NCBI RefSeq assembly: GCF_958979055.1
Contig: NC_084894.1
Span: 2,547,001-2,611,000 of the forward strand
Source: Alnus glutinosa
Taxonomy: Eukaryota > Streptophyta > Magnoliopsida > Fagales > Betulaceae
Reading direction: 5' to 3'
Length of the DNA: 64,000 nt
Numbering within the stretch: the stretch's first letter is position 1; each line of letters begins with the position of its first letter. Below the pieces are notes generated by a model. That model worked only from the letters and a program-made list of their open reading frames with translations. It was not told the DNA's origin and searched no databases. A program made the translations under genes and the position numbers. Of this stretch, positions 55,125-64,000 are shown piece by piece.

Positions 55125-57314
55125 CTAAAGCGACCAATGTGCAATTTTAAAAATGAAGATTATAAACCTATCTTTTACGCTGTCCATGAATTGAAAATAT
55201 GCAACTCTCCACTTATAACTAATAACCAATGGACCACAAACTCCCCAAAAACCTGTAATGAAGCCAAGAATCACAGTAATATGAAACCATGGGATTCTAT
55301 GCCCATTGTCGTCATCATGAAAGTCTTTATTGTTGCTAACAATATGGGCACACTCATGTGGAAGTGGCGGGCCACAAAGTTCAGGGTTGCCCTCATATGT
55401 AGAGGCATCAAAGCTCTGAAGCTGAGTTCTTGATGGTATTGGTCCATGCAAATTGTTGTTTGCAACGCTAAAGTTAGACAAGAAATGTAGACTACTCAAT
55501 GATGATGGTATTTGGCCAAACAACCGATTTGCAGAGAGGTCTAAACCTTCCAAGTTTGTGAGCTCAGACACTTGGTTTGGGATGTTGCCTGATAAATTGT
55601 TATGACTAAGATCCAGCCAAGAAAGCATCTTCAAACGGCCGATCTCAACTGGGATGTTGCCGCTAAGATTGTTGTTTGCAAAATGTATTCCTGATCTGAA
55701 GTTTGAGAGAAAATTGAACTGTGTAGTAATTGTTGAGCCAAATATTGGTAAATCTAATTTAAAGTTGTCAACTAGAGCCTTTCGTGACACTATTCCTGGC
55801 AATTCGCAAAGTTCCTTTGGAAATTCACCTGAAATGAGGTTATTAGATAAGTCTAAACGGAAAAGCATTGGAAGATTTGACAACCAACTAGGAATTGAAC
55901 CCCTGATACGATTGGAATTCAGACTTAGATATTCTAGCTTCTTAAGCTTAGATAGCCATATAGGCAATTCACCACTCAGTTGGCAGGCGCCAAGATGCAA
56001 ATATCGAAGATTTTCAAATCCATTGGAACCAGCTATAGTGTCATCACCTGGCATGGCCTCGTGTAGAAAATTATTTCCAAGGAGGACTATACCGAGTGTC
56101 TTGCAACACATCAGAATCTTGATTGCGCATGTGATATTGGTTAGCCTGTTGTAAGAAACTGAAAGGAAAGCTAAGAATTTCAATTGAACTATCTCAGGCG
56201 AGATTTGTCCATCTAGTCGGTTTTTGCTAAGTCGAATTGCTGTTAGGGACGTGCATGAGTAAAGGCTAACTGGCAAGTTACCAGAGAAGTTGTCAAGCCC
56301 CAAATCAATTATAGTAAGTTGATGAAGACCGGAGAAATTAAAAAAAGAGATGTCTCCTTCAAGGAAATTGTCTCGTAAAATCAGTTGTGTGAGATTTGTG
56401 CAATTCACCAAAGATGGGGGTAAAGAACCTGATAAGGAGTTCTCATCAAGGAGTAGGTATTTTAATTTAGAGAACTTCCCAATATCTACAGGGAGCTTGC
56501 CGCTCAATTCATTTCTATATAACTCAAGACTGGTGAGTTTTGTAAGGTTCACGATGTCACTACTAATGGGTCCTGAAAGATCATTTGAAGGTAAGGAAAT
56601 TTCTTTTAACCCCGTCACATTGTATAAATCATCAGGAAGCGGTCCTGAGAGAGAGTTAAAACCTGCCCGGAAAACTTTTAGTTTGGAACATGCCCCAAGT
56701 CCACTAGGAATATGGCCACTGTGATGATTATGGGAGAAATCGAGGAGGCTGACCAAAGAAGAATTGATGCAAGGAAAGGAAGGAATAGGGCCCATGAAAC
56801 TATTATTGCTGACATTGAGCTCGGTCAACCTCCATGCTCTTTGAAGGGATGAAGACCGGATTATCTCGTTGAATTGATTGCTAGATATGTCAACAACTTG
56901 AATGGAGGCAGGCCAAGCAGATATATCTCCAAATAGACAGTTGTAGCTCAAATCAAGGACCTTGAGTTGATTCAAGGACGAAAACAATCCCTTAGGGAGA
57001 GGACCCGAAAGTGAATTGTGAGAGAGATTAAGGTGGGAGAGACATGTGAGGTTTCCAAGAGAAGGAGATATACTCCCAGTGAGGCCTTTAGAAGGTAACC
57101 AAATATGGGTGACTTGACGCTTGTGATCGCAAGAAATACCTTCCCACTGACAACAATCAATGGAAGACCAATTTAGTGGAGGAAAAGAAGTATGGTTGAA
57201 GGCTAAGGACAAGAGAGAGTGGCGGTCTATTTGGTTGCAGGCATGATTTGCAGAGAAAATGCCAAAGAGAAACAACAAGGTGAAGAGGAGATGATAAGGC
57301 ATAAAATCTAGCAT
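55125..57314 (-). CDS. LRR receptor-like protein (RLP2/RLP3 type), no kinase
   Basis: Single-exon gene for 729 residues. I start at MLDFMPYHLLFTLLFLFGIF, which gives a proper signal peptide (1 to about 25); the frame is open for 37 further codons upstream, but those would bury the signal. The cap domain has the CC and C of DCCQWEGISC (53-62). About 20 LRRs follow (LSHLNLSHNSLSGPLP style), interrupted by an island (VSRKALVDNFKLDLPIFGS region) before the last four repeats. After CGPPLPHEC comes an acidic stretch, a membrane helix (about 677-698, with GFITGFWGVCG) and a 31-residue tail without kinase. The sequence is closest to RLP2/RLP3 and the PSY1R ectodomain; such proteins sit in the plasma membrane and signal with SOBIR1/BAK1-type kinases in immunity or development. 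Ligand unknown. A second, disrupted copy starts at 60771. Confidence 0.92.
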   Translation of the reverse strand: MLDFMPYHLLFTLLFLFGIFSANHACNQIDRHSLLSLAFNHTSFPPLNWSSIDCCQWEGISCDHKRQVTHIWLPSKGLTGSISPSLGNLTCLSHLNLSHNSLSGPLPKGLFSSLNQLKVLDLSYNCLFGDISAWPASIQVVDISSNQFNEIIRSSSLQRAWRLTELNVSNNSFMGPIPSFPCINSSLVSLLDFSHNHHSGHIPSGLGACSKLKVFRAGFNSLSGPLPDDLYNVTGLKEISLPSNDLSGPISSDIVNLTKLTSLELYRNELSGKLPVDIGKFSKLKYLLLDENSLSGSLPPSLVNCTNLTQLILRDNFLEGDISFFNFSGLHQLTIIDLGLDNFSGNLPVSLYSCTSLTAIRLSKNRLDGQISPEIVQLKFLAFLSVSYNRLTNITCAIKILMCCKTLGIVLLGNNFLHEAMPGDDTIAGSNGFENLRYLHLGACQLSGELPIWLSKLKKLEYLSLNSNRIRGSIPSWLSNLPMLFRLDLSNNLISGEFPKELCELPGIVSRKALVDNFKLDLPIFGSTITTQFNFLSNFRSGIHFANNNLSGNIPVEIGRLKMLSWLDLSHNNLSGNIPNQVSELTNLEGLDLSANRLFGQIPSSLSSLHFLSNFSVANNNLHGPIPSRTQLQSFDASTYEGNPELCGPPLPHECAHIVSNNKDFHDDDNGHRIPWFHITVILGFITGFWGVCGPLVISYKWRVAYFQFMDSVKDRFIIFIFKIAHWSL

Positions 57315-58248
57315 GGTTTTGGTTTGATTTGTTACAAAAACCGGAAGAAAGATGGTTATATGAATTACGTTGCCCAAATGGTAAGTATATATAGTCATGT
57401 CAACTGAGTGTTCTGTACAAGTCAACTTTGCTGGTTTGCCTAATTTGCAAGTCTAGTGGGATCAAGATCCACGGCATTTTCTAAAAAATTAATTTTTTGA
57501 TGGCAATTTCTAACAAATATAATAAATAAATGTAAGCCGATATAAAATTCCACCAATCCACTGAGGGCCCATTATGGCCTACTAGGCCCAATGGCCATCG
57601 GGCACATTATGCATGTTTCTCGTTTGTATTTGTAAATGTGTTCGGCTGAATTACGATGATGCGGTCAACTGGACCAACACTGCTAATACTTTTAAGCCTC
57701 TTTTGGCGCGTGAACCACCGGCGGTTCAACGTCCATAAACATCACTTTTACTCTGTTTTGTTCAATATTTAGTTGCTTTAATTAAGACATATATTTCTAG
57801 AATCAAGTTTAGTCTTCGATTGGTAATTGATTTCTCTGTCTGACTATCACATTGTGTGGCCTTTTATAAGTCAGCGGCAACTTCCAAAGATGTTTTTTGA
57901 ATTGATATATTAAATTATTCAAGAAAATACCATTTTATTTCAGTTTATATGTATTAATCGCCATGGCTTGATTTTCTTGCTCTGCACCTTGGATTTACCA
58001 AAAAGACCTTTACATTGGTACTAATGCTTTCCTATTCCTACTCTCTTAATATTCTTAATTTTGCCTTTGATCTTTGTACCAATAGAGGGGGCGAAATATC
58101 ATCATTTTCTTTTTTGATTTTGTTATTCTATCATTGTTTTGCTTGTCCAAAGGGAAGAGCAGAACAAAACATCAGAGGAGCCGAAACAGGGTTGTTGCCT
58201 TTCTTTTCTTTTTTTTTTTTTTTCTTTTTTTTTTTTCTTTTTTTTTTG
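57315..58248 (-). other. RLP upstream region and spacer
   Basis: The first 100-200 bases are probably the RLP promoter and leader (minus strand); TATATATAC near 57389 is a candidate TATA region. T-rich tract at 58199-58247. No other gene. Confidence 0.4.
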
Positions 58249-58820
58249 GGTTAAATACGTTTTTCTCCCTGTGGTAACTCCTATATTTTTTATCTCTTAT
58301 AATTTATTTCGTATCACAGATAGTATATTGGTTTTGGCGAAAGATAGAGATAATACTTCTGTCTAAAAATTAACATTAGTCCACGTCAGTGCCACTAAAC
58401 ACTCTTTAAAAGTCGACACCTGTCTCAGATATTACATAAGTTTGCCCTCTCAGCTGCAGGTATGAATTGTACATTCCACATCAATGCCATGTCACTGCCA
58501 TTTTTTTTAATAAAAAAAAAAAATTGAAAAGAACAAAAGGAGGGCCTCAGCCACCCCCATGGCCAGTTTGGAGGTGTCCGAACCACACTTATGGCCCTTG
58601 GGGGTGATTCGACCACCCCAAACTGTGTGGTCGAACCACCATCATGAGCCACGGGAGTGGTTTGGCCACCCCCCAAGGGGCAAACCCCCTAACCCCCCCC
58701 TCCCCCCCTTTTTTTTTTGCTCTTTGGCCTTGTAGGGATGGCTGAATCACCCCCGAAGGCCATGGGGGTGGTTCGACCACCCCTAGACCGGCCAAAAGGG
58801 TGGCTCAATCACCCCGTCTT
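58249..58820. mobile_element. Partial GGGTTAAATA-type foldback element
   Basis: GGGTTAAATACGTTTTTCTC opens the left arm, which then resembles the 19851 element (GTATCACAGATAGT, CCACGTCAGTGCCAC). The GTGGTTCGACCACCCC palindromic loop lies at 58550-58815. No right arm is visible. Confidence 0.6.
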
Positions 58821-59067
58821 TAACAATATTAATATCGTAACTGTTGTCAGTTACATGAAATGAAAAGTTATGACTTTTTACATGTGCTCTTTCAACATTT
58901 ATAAATATAACATTCTTCCACCAATTTTAATATTCAGTTTTTCATTCTCAATTTTAGAAGTTCATAAATAAAATTATAGGAATTATCCAAAATTACTATC
59001 TGTAGAATTTATAAGCTTTTTTGTATCCTGAGAGAATTTTTCTAGCAATCTATTAGCAAACTCATTC
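58821..59067. other. Spacer
   Basis: AT-rich, nothing recognised. Confidence 0.4.
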
Positions 59068-59372
59068 CGGGGCATTTGAAGAGAGAGAGAGGGCAAGGCT
59101 CCCGCATTCCAGATTATCCAAATGCTTACGCTGAATGGAATGCCCCTAGCAATGTTGGCTCTTATATACTCTTAGTTGGGATTCGTTGTTTCTTCGTGGT
59201 AGTAAAAAGCACTTCAAGAAGTGGAAATAAAAAAAGATGTGCTCCAAGTCCTTGGGCTGTTGAACAGAATCCAACCACACCGGAATGGATGGTACAAAGT
59301 CCTCCAGCTTTTCATACTTTTGGAGAACTTCCAGCTATTCCGAGTGGGGGCAAGTATCATCTTAAAGATAGT
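59068..59372 (+). other. Nuclear copy of the mitochondrial cox1 3' end (NUMT)
   Basis: Translation gives [50 protein letters not shown] and [17 protein letters not shown], the C-terminal part of plant mitochondrial cytochrome c oxidase subunit 1. GGGGCAT upstream matches the GGMP codons, but a GA-repeat has replaced the PR codons that follow. The frame stays open from an ATG at 59076 to 59429, but the piece lacks all catalytic helices and the last residues differ from cox1, so it is a fossil insertion and not a gene. Confidence 0.88.
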
Positions 59373-60567
59373 GATTTATCGTCCCTCAAAGCTATCTTTT
59401 TGTTTCAGAATTTTTTTTTTTTCATATAATATTTTCCTAACAATTTAAGTGTTTTGTTTTGATTGTTCTTCTTATAACCTTATATTCCTAACACCAGCCG
59501 CATATTCTTCCCTGCAATCCTTGAGATTAAAATTCTTGCTTTTAATTATGGTGTTTTGAACTTGGTGCAAAAGATAACAAATAAATATGACTTGGAACTC
59601 TAGAGTCTGAAAGAAATCATGACGAAGTGAAAATTGAGAGGAAAATGACCAAGAACTAAAGACTTGGAAGGCATAGAAAATGACCAATGCGGAGTCAGTC
59701 AAGCTAAGAAAAATGAAAAGCAGAATGGGAAGTGGAAGGCTTCAGCGACCGTACCCTCGTAGAATTTTCAAGGTAATTTCACTGGCCATTGTTAGTGCGA
59801 GGGATGTAGAATTCCAAAGAACGAATAAGTCTCATGCTCCATCATTCATTGATGTTTTGAAAAGGTGTAAGTGGGATTGGAAATTATAGAAACCAAAAAA
59901 TCAGGAAAGAAGTAGGGAAGAATAGCGAATTTATTTATTTGAAGTGCTCTCCACTTTCCATTTTTCTTAGCTTGACTTTAGATTATAGATACTTCTTTGT
60001 CAGATTCTCTTTGTATGGATAACTTTAGATTTTTTTCTTTTGTTTTTTTATTTCGTAACTCTTTCTTGGGTTTGGTTGGGTTTGAGTACTTTAATTTGAT
60101 TAACTCTTTCCACAAGAAGAAAAAGAAGGAAGAAGTTGCTTTATATATATACGCGCGCGCGCAATGGAAGAACAATTATGCAAATCTTACATAAAACTTG
60201 AAATTCATGAAAAATAAAGATAATAGCGAAAATAAATTAAGACGAGATTTTACGTTATGCAATTGGTCTATGACTTATGTTCATATGATAAAGTTTTAAG
60301 GGCTATATTGTGCTCTTATTCAGTTGATGAATTTACAATTCAGATGGTTTGTATTTATAACGAAGTGGAGAGAATATGAAAGATCAAATCAAATCAGATT
60401 TAATTATATTCAATTCTAATTTAATTGATTACAATTAATTATAATTAATGCTGAAATCAAATCTCATAATCTCATATTTGTCGAGAATGATAATGCATAT
60501 AAGTGAAATTGCATTCTTGAGTATTGTCGTTTTGTTATGTTTCCACATTTCTTGAAGAATTTTATGT
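59373..60567. other. Intergenic, nothing recognised
   Basis: AT-rich; a (CG)n-like CGCGCGCGC patch lies at 60152-60161 after a TATA run. A plus-strand frame of about 69 residues near 59680-59889 has no known family. Confidence 0.4.
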
Positions 60568-60770
60568 TCTCTCCGTCCAATCCCCAACTGCCCATTTTCC
60601 GTAACTTGATGAATCAACTTGATTAATTAACTTTCTCCACAACAGTCATCACATTGAACGTAAATTGAAAATACGAAAACTAACAAAACCTTAAATTATT
60701 CAATCGAAGATTGAGAAACCAATTAAATTGATGACAAACTCTATAGTGACTGACTAATTGATAGCAGACT
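60568..60770. repeat. Duplicated 3' flank of the RLP gene
   Basis: Matches about 54786-55124 (CCAATCCCCAACTGCCCATT, GCAGACTCTAAAGCGACCAA), showing that the tandem duplication extended beyond the coding region. The 120-base block present in the other copy is missing here. Confidence 0.8.
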
Positions 60771-60989
60771 CTAAAGCGACCAATGTGCAATTTTAAAGAA
60801 GAAGATTATAAACCTATCTTTTACACGGTCCATGAATTGAAAATATGCAACTCTCCACTTATAACTAATAACCAATGGACCACAACCTCTCCAAAAACTT
60901 GTAATGAAGCCAAGAACCACAATAATTGAAAACCATGGGATCCTATGTCCATTGTCCCTAACAATACGAGGACACTCATGTAGAAGTGG
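60771..60989 (-). pseudogene. RLP copy 2, C-terminal part (left of the solo LTR)
   Basis: Minus-strand frame reads LLHECPRIVRDNGHRIPWFS, VVLGFITSFWRGCGPLVISY and ends KDRFIIFFFKIAHWSL, matching the membrane helix and tail of the intact RLP. It lacks about 10 residues of the acidic stretch (SNNKDFHDDD). The frame is broken by the LTR that starts at 60990; the rest resumes at 63825. Confidence 0.9.
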
Positions 60990-60997
60990 TGTGACGA

Positions 60998-61040
<43 letters not shown>

Positions 61041-63454
61041 TACAAACATAAAACAAGTCGTCACAGTGGCACGACTATTTGTTGCTCAGCCAACATATGG
61101 CACATGCCCCATAACATGTACCTGATAATTAGAGTTATATCTAATAGCGGAAAACATAATGACACCATCATAATTTCAGCGGAATAGCACATCTAAAACT
61201 TAACCTGTTAATTATACAAAAGAACCATACACATGTCTATCTGTTTAAGGCTTAACATCATTACATCATATAACAAAAGAATGGCTTATACAAAAGAATA
61301 GGTGGCACCCACGTCACAAGCCATATACAAAATATACCAAAAGAGAGGACACTATAGTCCATCCCATTACAATTGTCGCTGCGGGCTTCTGTTGTAATAT
61401 CCCAAATAATATGCTATTGGATCGTCATCTAACTTTGGTGTACTTGCAGCCAAATGAGCATCTATACGGTTGTGGGGGTTTGCCATATCCGTATAGGTGG
61501 AATTATGAGCCCACCATCTTAGCATAAATAAATACATTAAGACCTCAGAGGTATACTATTCACTGAGTTTTCGCAAAGAACCAACTTTTCTTTTCTAGTC
61601 ATGCGTACACTATAACAGCCACAAATTTTATAAACTTTTGTTTGAAAACTCCTATAGCTGATATAGCAAACACCGACTAATAGAAAACATTTAAAACATA
61701 CTACGCAGCTGAGCATTTATGTAGAAGTTCCATTTTTGGAAACAACTACATTCATCCTCCCCTACTATAATACTTTTGATGCAGTGGGACGTAGAAAATA
61801 ATAGAATTTAAATCATGCAACCATCCGACAGAAATATACATAAGTTCTTTTCCATTGAGACTCTTATGCATACTAATACGTCTAGCATAAAACTACTATA
61901 TATCATAACGTGAAAATAATTCAATTATCATAAAACAAATGCTATGCATGCTTGTCATTCGTTTGCCTAAGGGAATTGAAACCCGGTCTTGTTCGATGCC
62001 TAAGAAAATTAAGCCCCGGTCTTATTCGTTTGCTTAAGGGAATTGAACCCTGGTCCTGTTCGATGCCTAAGGGAATTGAACCCCAGTCTTATTTGCTTGC
62101 TTAAGGGAAATGAACCCTGGTCTTGTTCAATGCCTAAGGGAATTGAACCCCGGTCTTATTCGCTTGCTTAAGGGAATTGAACCCTGTCTTGTTCGTATCG
62201 TGCTCAATGCTCATGCTCAAATACTATACATTTAATTTCATGGACATGACTTTAACACATCCTTTCTTCATAAAACATAAATAGTTCAACATGTCATTTT
62301 CTCAAACAATTTGCATAACTTAACTTTCCAACCGCAGTAGATTATAAAACAATTCAAATCATATCTCAATATGTCAAACATATTTCATACTCATATCTCA
62401 AATCATCTTAAATCACATAAACATTATTGTCATATTTCAACATAATTAAAGCTACTCAAAACATCAAAAACATATAATTAACATATTGTTGGTTCAATAT
62501 AAAAACACATTATTTGCATTCCTATAAAATACATAAAAAGTAACTTTTCTCAGTGAGTAGAATACTCACCTTGGATTGCTCGTACTCCTAATTCCAACAA
62601 TCCTAGGTTTGACCCGCAACGTGCCGCTAAAATTACAATACAATGCACCATTTAGCTATTTAATCAACAATTATAACAATTAGCACTTTGAATCACTCAA
62701 AGGTTACGACACGAATTTCCCGCTAATTAACTAAACCTATACATGAAAATATTCCTAAATTTGCAATTAAAATTTTTCAATTTATACAAATTATTATTTT
62801 TAGGACCTAATCCCATAAATGCTTATTTTTCATGGAACTCAAACATGATTTGAAATTACTTAACACTGCCAATGCAATTAATCCATTAATTCACAATCTA
62901 TGTTTTAAATACTTCAAAACTCCCAAATTAATTTTACCCATCAAATTACGATTTCTCAAACTTAACCCATAATTATAAAACACTACCTTAATCATAATAT
63001 CATTAACCCATAACATTTACTAAGGGTTAATCCCCTAAAATACAACTAAAATCAAATAACTAAAAGTTAAGGTTCGGGAAAAACTCACCACAAGATCACC
63101 AAACCAAAACCTAAGGTTTGGATAGCTGCAAGCAATTTTCGACAAGCTCAAATACCTAAAGAACATAGAGGATTAAACTCATTTATAGGATTTTACCCAA
63201 AAATTACAAAACCATGAGTTTAGTGTTTTACCTCAAAGCGAACGATAGTAACGTAGATCCGAGTGCAAGGATCTCATATCCGAAGACAGATCGAAGATCG
63301 GATCGTTTAATCTTCAAAAATCACGATTTTTGTATATGAAAAATCTCTCTATCTCCCCCCTTTTCTCTTCTCTCGGCTTACAGAAATGAGGCATTGCCTC
63401 TTTCCTTTCTTTTCTTTTTTTCTTAAGTGAGGCGCATGTGCGCCTCACACTTTT

Positions 63455-63493
<39 letters not shown>

Positions 63494-63824
63494 TTTAATT
63501 TTTTTTTAAAAAAAGAAGGGCAATTAAGCCTTTCAGTTACAAATGGCTGCGTGGCCACTTTTGTTTTGGTTTTTTGTTTTTTGTTTTTTTTTTTTGTTTT
63601 TTTTTTTGTTTCTTTGTGTGTGAAGGGCATTGCCCTTCACACCTTTTCTTTGAAAGTGGGGCGACTTGATCGCCCCACATGTGTATATATTAGTTTATTA
63701 ATTTATTAGTTTTATTTATTATATTTTCAAATTCTTTTCTTTTCCTATTATTCCAAAATTTTCTTTTATTTATTATTATTATTTTTAACATAAAAATATC
63801 ACTTATTCTTTCTTGGACATTACA
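60990..63824 (-). mobile_element. Solo LTR of a Ty3/gypsy element, 2.8 kb, inside RLP copy 2
   Basis: Plus-strand ends TGTGACGAC ... GACATTACA (TG...CA; on the minus strand TGTAATGTCC ... GTCGTCACA). Flanking 5-mers AGTGG (60985-60989) and AGTGA (63825-63829) fit the target duplication at the AGTGG of the intact RLP. No internal retroviral genes are present, and no internal second terminal repeat was found, so it looks like one long LTR, perhaps of a chromovirus-type element. It contains a short tandem repeat at 61966-62197 and poly-T tracts. It is younger than the RLP duplication. Confidence 0.7.
61966..62197. repeat. Tandem repeat of about 31-32 bases inside the LTR
   Basis: About seven units alternate between CTTAAGGGAATTGAACCCTG + GTCTTGTTCGATG and CCTAAGGGAATTGAACCCCG + GTCTTATTCGCTTG, so the higher-order unit is a dimer of about 63 bases. 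Confidence 0.85.
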
Positions 63825-64000
63825 AGTGAAGGGCCACAAAGTCCAGAGTTTCCCTCATATGCAGAGGCATCAAAGCTCTGGAGCTGAGTGCCTGATGGTA
63901 TTGGTGCATGTAAATTGTTGTTTGCAACACTAAACTTTGCCAAGATATGTAGACTACTTAGTGATGCTGGTATTTCGCTGGACAATTGATTTGCAGAGAG
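63825..64000 (-). pseudogene. RLP copy 2, LRR part running off the window
   Basis: Minus-strand frame reads IPASLSSLHILAKFSVANNN, HAPIPSGTQLQSFDASAYEG and NSGLCGP, the last LRR and C-terminal cap of the RLP. It joins the part at 60771-60989 if the LTR is set aside. The rest of the gene lies beyond the window, so whether it carries other lesions is unknown. Confidence 0.9.

Noticed and set aside
55137-56724. Several plus-strand frames over the RLP
   Set aside because: Antisense shadows of the LRR coding region.
59076-59429. Plus-strand frame as a functional gene
   Set aside because: It is a C-terminal cox1 fragment without the membrane core or haem ligands, so it cannot be a working oxidase subunit.
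61966-62197. CRISPR-like repeat array
   Set aside because: Units are contiguous tandem repeats without unique spacers, in a plant LTR.

Overview
This is a gene-poor, AT-rich stretch of nuclear DNA from a flowering plant. Spliced genes with GT-AG introns, long (TA)n, (CT)n and poly-T tracts, and many plant-type MITEs, LINEs, a SINE, a TRIM and solo LTRs all point that way. Protein relationships (PLETHORA, A20/AN1 SAP, NEK5, RLP2/PSY1R-type LRR protein) fit a dicot, probably a woody rosid; the species cannot be read from the window.

Layout. 1-25 kb is mostly intergenic: I see a TRIM (3894-4417), a SINE (15172-15295), a solo Ty3/gypsy LTR (17824-18527), several MITEs with recognisable target duplications, and a decayed Myb/SANT-like gene (about 12237-12740). 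25.3-28.1 kb carries PLETHORA2 on the plus strand in nine coding exons, including a 9-base micro-exon. 28.1-34 kb holds MITEs and a LINE 3' part split by a non-autonomous hAT element. 34-40.3 kb holds two tandem PRELI/MSF1 genes. 41.5-44.9 kb is an A20/AN1 stress-associated protein gene on the minus strand with a long 5'UTR intron. 45-49 kb is repeat-rich. 50.1-54.5 kb is a 13-exon NEK5-like kinase gene. 55.1-57.3 kb is an LRR receptor-like protein on the minus strand. A second copy of it runs from 60.77 kb past the window end and is split by a 2.8-kb solo LTR. A nuclear copy of the end of mitochondrial cox1 lies at 59.1-59.4 kb.

How the genes fit together. The genes are not an operon or a pathway cluster. 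PLT2 is a root stem-cell transcription factor, the PRELI proteins are predicted mitochondrial lipid carriers, the SAP is a stress-linked zinc-finger protein, NEK5 is a microtubule-linked kinase, and the RLP is a surface receptor lacking a kinase. The order PLT - SAP - NEK5 is notable. From memory, Arabidopsis has PLT2 next to SAP2 on chromosome 1 and PLT1 close to NEK5 on chromosome 3, so this window looks like the unsplit ancestral arrangement.

I did not find a clearly new biological system. The most interesting items are the synteny block, the diverged PRELI pair, a group of tail-only retroposition scars, the foldback elements with 9-base target duplications, the cox1 insertion, and a near-perfect 94-base hairpin in the SAP intron. 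All exon limits were read by eye from frame and splice sites; no alignment or transcript data were used.
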